From assembly GCF_021390545.1 (NCBI RefSeq), contig NZ_JAJUWR010000009.1, forward strand, positions 124,001 to 188,000: 64,000 nt of DNA. The letters are read 5' to 3'. The stretch is from Algoriphagus sp. AGSA1. GTDB lineage: Bacteria; Bacteroidota; Bacteroidia; Cytophagales; Cyclobacteriaceae. The notes below the pieces were generated by a model. It worked only from the letters and a program-made list of their open reading frames with translations. It searched no databases and had not been told where the DNA came from. Shown piece by piece: positions 1 through 8,667 of this stretch (its first letter is position 1; each line of letters starts with the position of its first letter). The position numbers were made by a program, and so were the translations under genes.

Positions 1-98
1 TAAAAGGAATCAAAGTCAATGGAAAAACGCTGGAAGGCTATTATGTTGGGCATGAATTATTTAAAAAAGGTGGGTTGATCGAATTGGAGACGGATTGA
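1..98 (+). CDS. C-terminal end of a probable GH92 glycosidase (partial)
   Basis: An open frame from base 3 encodes about 31 residues before a TGA at 96-98; the gene begins before the window. The tail contains VNGK, a Y-x-x-HE-like stretch and KGG followed by an acidic beta strand. That pattern resembles the C-terminus of glycosyl hydrolase family 92 alpha-mannosidases, which end in a beta-sandwich strand with a similar NGK...H...GG...LE layout. The assignment rests on a short segment and is tentative; other enzymes with a C-terminal beta-sandwich could look alike. Confidence 0.45.
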   Translation, partial: KGIKVNGKTLEGYYVGHELFKKGGLIELETD

Positions 99-213
99 AT
101 GGACAATTTTCAATGGTCAAGGTTAAAAGGCGAAGGAAGTATTGTTTTAAAAAAAAGGAAGTGATCTTTTTGAATTTTGTGGTTTGTGGGCTCAAACGAC
201 GGCGTAATCGGTT

Positions 214-912
214 CTAAGATTCATAGATAGACTGTAGCTTTCTGGTTTCTGCTATGGATCTGTCCAGAACTTTAGGAAGAAGAAAAATCGATAAGAACGA
301 CAAGGCTATAATCAAAATGCCCAGGGCCATGAAAACTCCCCGTACAGTGAGGTCTATTACGTAATCCGGGTTTTCAAAAAACCTTAATCCATGAATATTC
401 ATTTGCATAAACACATTCAGGATTAATAAAAAGTTGTTGGTGCTTTTAAAGGCCACATAGTTTTTAAGGCTTTTGTTAGCCCTATAGTAGCTGACAATAA
501 TATAAATCAGACCCACAAAAAAGAATGCCACAGCCCAAAAAGGTAAAGTAAGTTGCATACCAAATGGTCGGGTATAGACACTTAGCCAATAGAGAATAAA
601 TCCTATCGTGGCTGGGTAGATGATTCTGTAGCTAGTGAAAAAGGATATAAACTCCTCCCAGAAAAATCGTCTATAGCGTTTTCCTATGCTTTTGGTATAA
701 GACTCAGCCAGATCAGAAAACCCAAAAATCCCGAACTCGCTGTGGACTTTGCGGAATGCATCATCCAGGTCCATAGAAGGTCTCTCTTCCAAAAGCACTT
801 CCACCTTGCAGGCAGCATGGTCCAGAATCTCGAATTGCAGATCGATCTCCGGATAGCCTTTGTAGGAGATCAGTTTTTTGAGGTCGGTGATTTGGGAAGG
901 GGAGAGCTTCAT
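214..912 (-). CDS. Membrane protein paired with PadR operon (HAAS-like N-terminus)
   Basis: This 232-residue protein has a soluble helical first third (residues 1-80) followed by about four membrane segments near 97-112, 121-141, 159-172 and 190-213. The N-terminus (a KKLIS...EIDLQFEILDHAACKVE-type helix) resembles the short helical domain found in HAAS/DUF1700-type proteins encoded beside PadR regulators; this is family knowledge, not a measured match. Its ATG overlaps the stop of the upstream gene by 4 bases (ATGA on the minus strand), so the two are translationally coupled. The companion has the same architecture, which suggests paralogous partners or a heteromeric inner-membrane complex. 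The function is unknown; a role in PadR-linked signalling or envelope stress is inference only. Confidence 0.8.
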   Translation of the reverse strand: MKLSPSQITDLKKLISYKGYPEIDLQFEILDHAACKVEVLLEERPSMDLDDAFRKVHSEFGIFGFSDLAESYTKSIGKRYRRFFWEEFISFFTSYRIIYPATIGFILYWLSVYTRPFGMQLTLPFWAVAFFFVGLIYIIVSYYRANKSLKNYVAFKSTNNFLLILNVFMQMNIHGLRFFENPDYVIDLTVRGVFMALGILIIALSFLSIFLLPKVLDRSIAETRKLQSIYES

Positions 913-1589
913 ATCAAAGCGGTTTTGGATTTGATCTTCCAGGCTTCATAAAGCGTCAGTGAATAGCTGACATAAATAAAAAACAAAGCTAAAGTTCCTG
1001 CTATGAAATAAGTCTTGTCCATGAAATCCGGTACATCAAAAAGTCTGGGGAGCATGATCATTAAGTTAAACGAAGAGGTGATCAAGGATAACTGTAACAT
1101 GATGGAAGTCAAAAGCGATGATTGAATTGGTTTTGAACTATTCATCATTTTTTTAATGTCCGACACTTTTCTAAATGAGCAATAGTAAATCCAAGCGGAT
1201 AAAATCGCAATTGAAACAATGGGTATGATGAGCAACTGTGCCTTGGTCTTGTTTTCTACCTCAATCCAAAGAAGTGTGTATAATAAGAGGGATATTACTG
1301 TGGCCACAATTCTAGGCCACGTGAAGTAAGTCTTAAAAATTGACCACTGTAGGTTGAAAATTTCTTTTTTTGAAGCTTTCACAAACTTCGCCTGAAGTGC
1401 ATGGCAGTAGCTGTAGTTGAACTTCTGCTCCAATTCAAATAATTCTACTTCGAAATCAGCTTGCTCAAAACTCTCCAGATGAGTCACATAGTGATCATAG
1501 ATTTCCAGAAGAATTTCTGCAGAAGTCAAATCCTTGGCCGAAATGGCCCTTTTTACCTGATCGAGTTCCTGTTCTGTAAGTTTTCTCAT
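909..1589 (-). CDS. Membrane protein, paralogous partner in PadR operon
   Basis: This 226-residue protein shares the plan of its downstream neighbour: about 100 residues of soluble helices, then four predicted membrane segments near 108-127, 135-155, 172-190 and 200-216. The first 45 residues (TEQELDQVKRAIS...EILLEIYDHYVTHLE) align by eye with the start of the downstream protein. Both look like a PadR-associated helical domain fused to a membrane anchor. The start lies 19 bases after the PadR stop, so PadR and the two membrane proteins form one operon read leftwards. No enzymatic motif is visible. The two similar proteins side by side suggest duplication. Confidence 0.8.
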   Translation of the reverse strand: MRKLTEQELDQVKRAISAKDLTSAEILLEIYDHYVTHLESFEQADFEVELFELEQKFNYSYCHALQAKFVKASKKEIFNLQWSIFKTYFTWPRIVATVISLLLYTLLWIEVENKTKAQLLIIPIVSIAILSAWIYYCSFRKVSDIKKMMNSSKPIQSSLLTSIMLQLSLITSSFNLMIMLPRLFDVPDFMDKTYFIAGTLALFFIYVSYSLTLYEAWKIKSKTALI

Positions 1590-1608
1590 AGGTGCTTCAT
1601 TTAAAAAA

Positions 1609-1956
1609 TCAGATATTGAATCCTGGTTTTAGATTTGGGGTCAGGATCCGCTGGAGGTTTTCTACGAAGCCTTGCAACTCAGACATTTTGCTGGTGACTT
1701 GCTTTTGCCCGTCTTTAGTCAGGCTGTAGTATTTTCGCACCCGGTTGTCCACTTGCTGGATCTCGGTGCTGAGCAATCCCTCTGCTTCCAGCTTGTGCAG
1801 GGCAGGGTAGAGGGCACCTTCGGTGATTTTGATTTCACCGGCAGTCAGCTCCTTCACCCGCTGGGTGATCTCATAGCCGTACATTTTATCATTCTCTTCC
1901 AGAAGTTTGAGGATGATGGTTTGGAGTGAGCCTTTGATCAGATTGTTGTTCGACAT
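1609..1956 (-). CDS. PadR family transcriptional regulator
   Basis: A 115-residue protein with the PadR winged-helix signature: a short N-terminus ending in KGSLQTIIL, the helix containing DKMYGYEITQRV, the ITEGALYPALHKLEAEGL recognition/wing region and a KYYSLTKDG wing strand. PadR proteins are dimeric repressors that usually control a neighbouring membrane or efflux operon and themselves. Here it is the first gene of a three-gene operon with two membrane proteins. A 7-base inverted repeat overlapping its -7 box (1986-2004) is a plausible autoregulatory operator. The length is normal for the short PadR-s2-like class. Family assignment is secure; the inducer is unknown. Confidence 0.93.
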   Translation of the reverse strand: MSNNNLIKGSLQTIILKLLEENDKMYGYEITQRVKELTAGEIKITEGALYPALHKLEAEGLLSTEIQQVDNRVRKYYSLTKDGQKQVTSKMSELQGFVENLQRILTPNLKPGFNI

Positions 1957-1981
1957 GAGTTTGCGTATTACCTAGCTTCTC

Positions 1982-2004
1982 CAAATATATAAAAATATTA
2001 TATA
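1982..2004 (-). promoter_or_regulatory. Promoter -7 box with overlapping palindrome (candidate PadR operator)
   Basis: On the minus strand the bases at 1989-1982 read TATATTTG, matching the Bacteroidota -7 consensus TAnnTTTG, about 25 bases before the padR start. Positions 1986-2004 form an inverted repeat, TATATAA and TTATATA separated by 5 bases. PadR proteins commonly bind AT-rich palindromes over their own promoter, so autoregulation is a reasonable inference. No clear -33 TTTG is seen. Confidence 0.55.
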
Positions 2005-2209
2005 CATAAGAATTTTAGGTATGTGTTTTTTTCTTGAGTTCTGTAAGAATGCCAATAGACTTAATTTCTTTTCTTTGGAGGTCAGAAGACCGAAGGCGGG
2101 AGACCGAAGTGCGCTTCAGTCATCATTCTCCCGTCTTCCAGCCACTAACACAAGCCTGATTTCAAACAAAAAACTTTCATTCTCTCCCAATTTTCCGCAT
2201 TTTTCCAGA

Positions 2210-3124
2210 ATGGACTACCAACAACTTATCGAAGAAGTGTACCAAGAGGTGCAAGCAGAGAACCTAAAAGGCAAAGTCGCGGATTACATCCCTGAGATCG
2301 CCACCGTAGATCCGCATCAGTTTGGAATAGCCCTGGTGGATCTCAAAGGAAATGTCTATGGTGTTGGGGATTATCAAAAGCCATTTTCTATCCAGAGTAT
2401 CAGTAAGGTTCATACGCTCACGATGGTTTTTAATGTGTTCAATTCCAAGCTCTGGACTAGGGTAAACGTGGAGCCCAGTGGAGATCCTTTCAATTCTATC
2501 GCACAATTGGAGTATGAAAAAGGGATTCCCAGAAACCCTTTTATCAATGCCGGGGCACTGGTAATCACGGATGCGCTGTGCAGCAAATTTGAGAGTCCTA
2601 TAAGCCAGATCACGGAGTTTATCAACGAACTGGCGGGAGAGACCTGTGTGAAAATCAATCCTGATGTCAAAAATTCGGAAATGAATCACGGTGAGCGAAA
2701 TACCGCTCTGGCCTATTTCCTAAAATCATTTAAAAACTTCAACAATCCCATCGATGAAGTGCTTGAAGTGTATTTTTCCCATTGCGCTATGGAGATGAGC
2801 TGTGTGGATCTGGCAAAATCCTTTTCCTTTTTAGCCAATGATGGATATTCCATTTTCGCTGATAGATTAATCTTATCAGAAAGCCATGCCCGCCGTGTCA
2901 ACGCCCTGATGCTGACCTGCGGGTTTTACGATGAGGCGGGGGAATTTGCATTCAAAGTAGGAATGCCAGGGAAAAGTGGGGTTGGGGGAGGAGTGGCCGC
3001 CGTGATGCCACATAAGTTCAGTATAGCCGTATGGAGTCCGGAACTTAATGAAAAAGGCAATTCCGTAAAGGCCATCAGAGCGCTGGAGCTTTTGACGGAT
3101 AAATTGGGGTTTTCCTTATTCTAG
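2210..3124 (+). CDS. glsA: Glutaminase A
   Basis: Hydrolyses L-glutamine to glutamate and ammonia in the cytoplasm. I place the start at 2210, giving 304 residues, the usual length for bacterial glutaminases. The frame is open upstream to 2021, but those 63 codons are low-complexity and unlike the family. The serine beta-lactamase-like fold is marked by the S-x-x-K motif Ser63-Ile-Ser-Lys66 in PFSIQSISKV, followed by NPFINAGA, the MNHGERNTALAYFLK segment and the C-terminal GKSGVGGG motif. It stands alone, downstream of the divergent PadR operon. No regulatory site is obvious apart from the AT-rich leader. Confidence is high. Confidence 0.96.
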   Translation: MDYQQLIEEVYQEVQAENLKGKVADYIPEIATVDPHQFGIALVDLKGNVYGVGDYQKPFSIQSISKVHTLTMVFNVFNSKLWTRVNVEPSGDPFNSIAQLEYEKGIPRNPFINAGALVITDALCSKFESPISQITEFINELAGETCVKINPDVKNSEMNHGERNTALAYFLKSFKNFNNPIDEVLEVYFSHCAMEMSCVDLAKSFSFLANDGYSIFADRLILSESHARRVNALMLTCGFYDEAGEFAFKVGMPGKSGVGGGVAAVMPHKFSIAVWSPELNEKGNSVKAIRALELLTDKLGFSLF

Positions 3125-3269
3125 CCAAGATGCCCTTGGGTTATGAGCCCACTAATGGCACAGAATATAGAACCAGGATGTTAAAGCAAGAGCAACGAAA
3201 ATCTGCGTCTTGTTCTGCGGAGATCAGCGGGAACTATCCAAAGGTCTTCAGAAAAAGTGAAACCAACCG

Positions 3270-3725
3270 TTAAATCAACTCCTCGGCAACTTTGGAATGT
3301 AACTCATTCATCAGCATCAAAGCCGCCGAGCCATACCATTCTTTCAGGACCATTTTGAGTACCCCTGCCTTGATGGCCGGGTCGGTGGAGGTGAGTTCTT
3401 CAGCTTCCTCCAGTGTTTCCACGGCAAATATGTAAAGACCTCTCAGATCCTCATTCCCAAAGAACGGGCCTGCCATGACGAGTTGACCTTCTTCAGACAT
3501 CCGGTTGATATTTGCCATATGTCCAGCCTGAATATCGCTTCGTTGCTGTTCGGTATATTCGCTCACGCGGTCACCACGGTATAGAAAGGCAATCACATAC
3601 TTTTTCATGCCATATTTGTCAGCACCTACCTCTGCCGCCAGTTCTGGGTCATAGGCGTCGTTTTGAGCATGGCTTAGTAAGTTTAGGGAACTGAGCAGGA
3701 AAAGGGTAAGTAGTAACTTTTTCAT
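3270..3725 (-). CDS. Secreted YCII-related domain protein
   Basis: A 151-residue protein with a clear signal peptide (KKLLLTLFLLSSLNLLSHA, cleavage near residue 20) followed by a YCII-like ferredoxin-fold domain over about residues 40-130. Visible signatures are a YVIAFLYRGD strand, QAGHMANINRMSEEGQLVMAGPF (the conserved H and the G-P-F turn) and the GLYIFAV strand followed by EEAEEL..DPAIKAGV. YCII domains are small dimeric proteins with a conserved His-Asp pair; most are cytoplasmic and of unknown reaction, so the export signal is mildly unusual, although secreted versions are common in Bacteroidota. It appears monocistronic. Confidence 0.85.
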   Translation of the reverse strand: MKKLLLTLFLLSSLNLLSHAQNDAYDPELAAEVGADKYGMKKYVIAFLYRGDRVSEYTEQQRSDIQAGHMANINRMSEEGQLVMAGPFFGNEDLRGLYIFAVETLEEAEELTSTDPAIKAGVLKMVLKEWYGSAALMLMNELHSKVAEELI

Positions 3726-3830
3726 AGGGTTCTAGTTTAGATTTTGAAATACTAATTATACTTAATGAGAGGAGTGTGGTCTATGTTCTTTTTATTATCT
3801 ACTATGTGTCAACTCCAAAACAATAAGGGA

Positions 3831-5210
3831 TCATTGCAAGATTAAGGCTACCGTATCGGATTTGGTGCGTAGTTTCAGCCAGTTAAGTAATTTATTGGTG
3901 TCACCACTTGTAGGCTTTTTGCCAAACTCCGCATAAGCAATCAATAAGGTATCGGTTGTTTTGTTTTCCAGATCCGTGATCATGGAGCGGTTTAAGGTGA
4001 ATTTTTTTAGATCAGGATGATTCACCTTTGCTTCCTGAGCTATTTCATTTCCCAGCACCCTTACTTGTCCATAGTTTGCTACCTCCCTTTCCAGTAGTTG
4101 TATTTTCGCATCCTTATCCTGGATTAGCCGCTCATTGCGTTCATAGAGATCTTTGAGTATATCTGATCTCAATAGGTTCAGATCGGTCTGCCCGCTGCCA
4201 CTTTGATTGATTTTCAGCTCTGTGTTCACAAAACCCTGGGCTATTGCCTGCTCCTGAAGCTTTGTGATTTCCGTATCGGGGAGACGTTCACCGATCAGGT
4301 TGATTTGTATGGTTTTTGGCTCTTGGCTATAGAAGAAATCAGCACTCAAAACCTGGGTTTTTGGATAGACAAATTCATTTTGGACAAAAGTCTTTGCCTG
4401 TTCTTCCCATATAGAACGGACAACGATTCCGTAAGCCAGATATACGCTGGGGACAATCGTCAGAATGGTAAAAATAGTAATGTAAGTCTGCACCCTCTTT
4501 TCCTTTTTCGCATCCAGAAATTCCTTTTTGGGATATTTCATAAACCGGACTATCAGATAAGTCGAAAGGGAGATGAATACCGAATTGATAAAAAAGAGAT
4601 AAAAAGCACCGATGAAATAATACAGGTTCATGGTGGCCAGTCCATAGCCGGCAGTACACAGTGGAGGCATCAAAGCCGTGGCAATGGCAACTCCCGGTAT
4701 GGCGTTGCTCTTTTCTTTTCGTGAACCTGCAACTATACCTGCGAGACCCCCAAAGAGTGCGATCAGCACATCCCATATCGTAGGTTCTGTCCTGGCGAGA
4801 AGCTCGGATTGGGCATCGTCCAGAGGGGTAAAAGTGAAGTAGATAGAGGAGGTCAAAATTGCTATAAACACTGCTACCGCAAGGTTTCTAAGTGAGCGTT
4901 TGAGGAGGTCGAAATCATTGATTCCCGCTGCCATCCCGATCCCCATAATGGGACCCATAAGGGGCGAAATGAGCATGGCGCCTATGACCACTGCGGTAGA
5001 ATTTACATTCAGTCCCACCGATGCCACAAAGATTGCAAAGATCAAAATCCAGAGATTGGCTCCCCGGAATTCTACATTTTTGCTGATGTAAACAATGGTC
5101 TCCAGCTCATCTTCTTTTCCTTCCTGTAGATCAAACCGGTCCCGGATATACAGCAGGAACCTTATGAATCTGTTGCTTCGCTTTTTTCTTGGATTGGCTT
5201 CTTCCATCAT
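3831..5210 (-). CDS. DUF389 family membrane protein
   Basis: A 459-residue protein carrying the DUF389 hydrophobic domain (residues about 50-230) with several membrane helices and family signatures: NSTAVVIGAMLISPLMGPI, GLAGIVAGSRKEKSNAIPGVAIATALMPPL and a NLYYFIGAFYLFFIN helix. Residues after about 270 form a soluble C-terminal region with a coiled-coil stretch around 340-375. DUF389 proteins are widespread inner-membrane proteins with no settled function. The start could be the first or second of two adjacent ATG codons (5210 or 5207). There is no co-directional neighbour within 100 bases, so it looks monocistronic. Confidence 0.9.
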   Translation of the reverse strand: MMEEANPRKKRSNRFIRFLLYIRDRFDLQEGKEDELETIVYISKNVEFRGANLWILIFAIFVASVGLNVNSTAVVIGAMLISPLMGPIMGIGMAAGINDFDLLKRSLRNLAVAVFIAILTSSIYFTFTPLDDAQSELLARTEPTIWDVLIALFGGLAGIVAGSRKEKSNAIPGVAIATALMPPLCTAGYGLATMNLYYFIGAFYLFFINSVFISLSTYLIVRFMKYPKKEFLDAKKEKRVQTYITIFTILTIVPSVYLAYGIVVRSIWEEQAKTFVQNEFVYPKTQVLSADFFYSQEPKTIQINLIGERLPDTEITKLQEQAIAQGFVNTELKINQSGSGQTDLNLLRSDILKDLYERNERLIQDKDAKIQLLEREVANYGQVRVLGNEIAQEAKVNHPDLKKFTLNRSMITDLENKTTDTLLIAYAEFGKKPTSGDTNKLLNWLKLRTKSDTVALILQ

Positions 5211-5697
5211 GTCTCAAGGTATTACCACGGCGTTTTTATATTCCGGCAAAATAGCGAAAATCCAGCCCGGTTTAGTGCTATAAGAGCGCAAATAAATTTG
5301 CCGAATATTCTATGGGGTGTATTTGGATGGAATAATAAACCGCCCGTTTCTCTAAAATAATCCTTTCAATATCCACTAAGTTATAGTTTATATAAAAATA
5401 TTTAACCAATTGGTTTAAAGATGTTTAATTCTATTTTAGACAGCTCATAATTTGACTAGGCTAAAAAAGTTAGCCTAGGCTTAAAATTGTCTTGCCTCAA
5501 TTTCTTTTGGGAGCTGGGGAACTATCAAGGATTCAGATAACATTTAAGAGAAGCCTTTAATTGAAAAGTAGTAGATTGCTGTTTCACCAGATCAATCCGT
5601 TCAGATATCCAGACTTCTGGAATTGATTTTAAAGGGAGAATCTGATAGTTTTAAGTAAACATATTCTTTCACATTACATCTAAATTTATTTTACCGG
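5211..5697. other. AT-rich intergenic region, no gene seen
   Basis: This 487-base stretch lies between the divergent DUF389 gene and the response regulator. I see no convincing open frame, repeat or structured RNA. It must hold both promoters, but no perfect TAnnTTTG box stands out near either start. Confidence 0.5.
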
Positions 5698-6069
5698 ATG
5701 AGCACTGCCCCTATTAAAAAAATACTACTCCTTGACGATGATAAAATCCAGAAAATACTTCTTTGGAAAAGACTTACCAGAATAAATCCGGGTATCGAAT
5801 TTGTTTATTTTGACCGACCATCAGAAGCTTTGGAGTATCTCAGATCTGAATCCGTAGATTTGCTTTTGGTTGATTTAAATCTTCCCGAAATGGACGGTTG
5901 GGGATTTGTGGATCAAATGGAGAAATTACGACCGGATTGCAGGGTGATTTTGCAGACCGCGTCTGTCATGGAAGAAGTGTTTCTCAGAGCTGCCCAGGAT
6001 AGCAGAATACATCAGATCTTTGAAAAACCTCTAAGTGAATCCGACTTATTTTCAATCCTGGGACTTTGA
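5698..6069 (+). CDS. Single-domain response regulator (CheY-like receiver)
   Basis: A 123-residue stand-alone receiver domain. The acidic pocket Asp13-Asp14-Asp15 (LLLDDDK), the phospho-acceptor Asp59 in LLLVDLNLPEMDGW, the conserved Thr87-Ala88 in ILQTASV and Lys110-Pro111 in IFEKPL are all present. There is no output domain, so it should work as a phosphorelay carrier or through protein contacts. No histidine kinase is adjacent. The next gene starts 60 bases downstream on the same strand and begins the Mla-type operon; whether they are co-transcribed is open. Confidence 0.92.
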   Translation: MSTAPIKKILLLDDDKIQKILLWKRLTRINPGIEFVYFDRPSEALEYLRSESVDLLLVDLNLPEMDGWGFVDQMEKLRPDCRVILQTASVMEEVFLRAAQDSRIHQIFEKPLSESDLFSILGL

Positions 6070-6129
6070 AACAGTTTAGGCCTGTCCTTTTGAATAATTT
6101 AATTAATTTCGAGCCATCAGAAAGATTAT

Positions 6130-6927
6130 ATGACTGAAAAAGCAGAAGACAGAAAGCCCCTGCTTTCAAAGAAAATAGATAAGTTTTTTACCGGCTTGGC
6201 AGACGCTTGGAATTTCGTAAGACGATTTTTCAAAGAGGTGTTTTTGCCTCCTTACGAGTTTAAAGAGGTAGTCCAACAATGTTATAGGATCGGTGTGGAA
6301 TCCCTTCCCTTGATTGCGCTGACAGGTTTTATCGTAGGGATAGTTTTTACTAATCAATCGCGCCCTTCCCTTTCAGAATTTGGTGCCACTTCATGGCTGC
6401 CTTCCCTGATTTCCATCGCTGTAGTACGGGCTATGGGGCCTCTGGTGACCGCACTGATCGCGGCCGGGAAAGTGGGATCGAGTATAGGTGCTGAGATCGG
6501 ATCTATGAAGGTCACTGAGCAGATAGATGCTATGGAAGTGTCAGCGACCAACCCTTTCAAATTCCTCGTAGTTACCAGGGTGCTGGCGACTACGTTTATG
6601 ATACCCGTATTGGTGATGTTTACAGATTTTGTGGCGCTGATGGGCTCATTTCTGAGTGTAAATGCCAATGAAAATGTCAGCCTGGTAACCTTCTTTGTAC
6701 AGGTATTCGAAGCCATCAGCTTTCTGGATATCATATCCTCAGTGCTGAAATCGCTGCTGTTTGGTTTTACCATAGGGATTGTGGGCTGCTATAAGGGATA
6801 TAACTCTTCCAAAGGAACAGAAGGCGTGGGGCGTGCCGCAAATGCCGCTGTGGTGATGGCCATGTTCCTGATATTTATAGAAGAACTGTTGGTTCTTCAG
6901 ATTGTGAACGCAATTCGAATGATGTAA
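6130..6927 (+). CDS. MlaE-family ABC transporter permease
   Basis: A 265-residue integral membrane protein of the MlaE/TrbH-like permease family (domain over about residues 50-262). Family features are EVVQQCYRIGVESLPLIALTGFIVGIVF, the RAMGPLVTALIAAGKVGSSIGAEIGSMKVTEQIDAME-type cytoplasmic coupling region and a final helix rich in Leu/Ile. In Mla/Mce systems it forms the membrane channel for phospholipid movement between membranes. It is followed at once (3 bases) by the ATPase and then the MCE-domain protein, the standard permease-ATPase-MCE order. An N-terminal extension of about 40 residues precedes the core domain. Confidence 0.94.
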   Translation: MTEKAEDRKPLLSKKIDKFFTGLADAWNFVRRFFKEVFLPPYEFKEVVQQCYRIGVESLPLIALTGFIVGIVFTNQSRPSLSEFGATSWLPSLISIAVVRAMGPLVTALIAAGKVGSSIGAEIGSMKVTEQIDAMEVSATNPFKFLVVTRVLATTFMIPVLVMFTDFVALMGSFLSVNANENVSLVTFFVQVFEAISFLDIISSVLKSLLFGFTIGIVGCYKGYNSSKGTEGVGRAANAAVVMAMFLIFIEELLVLQIVNAIRMM

Positions 6928-6930
6928 GAC

Positions 6931-7683
6931 ATGGAAGAAAAAGTAGTAGAAATACGCGGGTTAGAGAAATCATTTGGAGATTTGGATGTGCTCATGGGGG
7001 TGGATCTGGATCTATACAAAGGGGAGAACCTAGTGGTGCTTGGGAAGTCTGGCTCAGGTAAGTCCGTGCTGATCAAAATCATGGTTGGGCTGCTAAAGCA
7101 AGACGAAGGTACCGTGAAGGTATTGGGTAAGGACGTGGCTAACCTAGGCACAAAAGAACTCAATGAATTACGTCTGAAGATTGGTTTTTCATTCCAGAAT
7201 TCAGCCTTGTACGATAGTATGACAGTGAAGGAAAATATGGAGTTTCCACTGGTGAGAAATATTAAAAACCTGTCGAGAAAGGAAAAAGATATGAAGATAG
7301 AGGCGTTGCTGGAAAGTGTGGGGCTGCCTCAATCCATCAATCAAATGCCTTCGGAACTGTCCGGTGGACAGAAGAAGCGTATCGGGGTAGCCCGGACCCT
7401 GATCCTAGAACCGGAAATTATGCTTTATGATGAGCCTACAGCAGGACTTGATCCCATCACTTGCATGGATATCAATAACCTGATCGTACAGATTCGTGAA
7501 GAGTACAATACTTCTTCTATAGTGATCACGCACGATTTGACCTGCGCCAAAGTAACAGGAGACAGGATGGCGGTATTACTGGATGGACAATTTGATGCAG
7601 TAGGGACTTTTGAGGAAGTGTTCCCTAATGCGGAAGATCAACGTATAAAATCATTTTACGATTATAATTTTATCAACTCATGA
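6931..7683 (+). CDS. MlaF-family ABC transporter ATP-binding protein
   Basis: A 250-residue ABC ATPase. Walker A is GKSGSGKS at residues 38-45, the signature is LSGGQKKR, Walker B is IMLYDEPTAGLDP and the switch histidine is in VITHD. The resemblance to MlaF is strengthened by its position between an MlaE permease and an MCE-domain protein. It should power lipid transport across the envelope. Its stop overlaps the start of the downstream MCE gene by 4 bases (ATGA at 7680-7683), indicating translational coupling. Confidence 0.95.
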   Translation: MEEKVVEIRGLEKSFGDLDVLMGVDLDLYKGENLVVLGKSGSGKSVLIKIMVGLLKQDEGTVKVLGKDVANLGTKELNELRLKIGFSFQNSALYDSMTVKENMEFPLVRNIKNLSRKEKDMKIEALLESVGLPQSINQMPSELSGGQKKRIGVARTLILEPEIMLYDEPTAGLDPITCMDINNLIVQIREEYNTSSIVITHDLTCAKVTGDRMAVLLDGQFDAVGTFEEVFPNAEDQRIKSFYDYNFINS

Positions 7684-8657
7684 GAGGCGAAAATAAAAGA
7701 TCAGTCATAGTAGGGATATTTGTCTTTTTGGGCATAGCTATCCTTGTTGCGGGCATTCTGACCCTGGGCGGTCAGCAGAAAAAGTTTGTAAAGGCTATCC
7801 AGCTTAAAGCCGTATTTGACGACATCGGAGGATTACAGGCAGGAAATAATATCTGGTTTTCAGGGGTGAAAATCGGGACTGTTCGCAAAATCAATTTCTA
7901 CGGAGATTCACAAGTGGAAATAGAGATGAACGTAGAGCAAAAAGTGGTGGATTTCATTAGAAAAGACTCTAAAGCCACCATTAGTTCCGACGGGCTCATC
8001 GGTAATAAAATCATCGTGATCTATGGAGGGACTACTATGGCCCCCCCTGTACAGGACGGGGATAGGTTAGAGGCAGTGATGCCTATGAACACAGACCAGA
8101 TGATGGAGACACTTCAAGCCAACAATGAAAACCTGGTGGAGATTACCGGAAACCTGAAAAATCTCACCAGCAAACTGGCAGAAGGAGAAGGCATGGTAGG
8201 GGCAGCTCTGACAGATTCTCTGATTGGAGTGAACTTTAAGGCTATCGTGGAAAACTTGAACAAAGCTTCTATAAACAGTAACAGGATGATTGCAGAGCTA
8301 CAAAGCTTTTCTGCCAAACTCAATAAGGAGGGTAGTTTATTCAACGACCTGGTAACTGATACCACTATGGCAAACGATCTGAGACATACTATGGAAAGTT
8401 TCAGACAGGCAGCCGCCAATTCGGAAAAAATGACCCAGAAGTTAAGTGAGGTCACCGATAAATTCAACGATCCTAACAATTCCATGGGAATGCTTCTCAA
8501 TGACCCCGAATTTGCAGAAACACTAAAAAGCACACTGGAAAATACCGATTCGGCTACCTATAATCTGAATAGGGGTATGGAGGCATTAGAATACACCTGG
8601 CCATTCAACAAAGGCTTCAAGCGTAAACAAAAAGCTGAAGCTAAAGAGAATAAGTAA
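7680..8657 (+). CDS. MlaD/MCE domain protein
   Basis: A 325-residue protein with one N-terminal membrane helix (about residues 9-28) and an MCE domain over about 38-118 (AVFDDIGGLQAGNNIWFSGVKIGTV, with SDGLIGNKIIVIYGG at its end). The rest is long helical periplasmic sequence, consistent with the extended coils of MCE proteins that form lipid-carrying hexamers. Its ATG overlaps the ATPase stop. The operon has no visible MlaB or MlaC equivalent, which is usual in Bacteroidota. A strong terminator lies just after the stop. Confidence 0.94.
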   Translation: MRGENKRSVIVGIFVFLGIAILVAGILTLGGQQKKFVKAIQLKAVFDDIGGLQAGNNIWFSGVKIGTVRKINFYGDSQVEIEMNVEQKVVDFIRKDSKATISSDGLIGNKIIVIYGGTTMAPPVQDGDRLEAVMPMNTDQMMETLQANNENLVEITGNLKNLTSKLAEGEGMVGAALTDSLIGVNFKAIVENLNKASINSNRMIAELQSFSAKLNKEGSLFNDLVTDTTMANDLRHTMESFRQAAANSEKMTQKLSEVTDKFNDPNNSMGMLLNDPEFAETLKSTLENTDSATYNLNRGMEALEYTWPFNKGFKRKQKAEAKENK

Positions 8658-8667
8658 GGGATTTGAT

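Noticed and set aside
2021..2209. A 63-codon N-terminal extension of glutaminase
   Set aside because: The extension is unlike any glutaminase; the ATG at 2210 gives the standard length of 304 residues.
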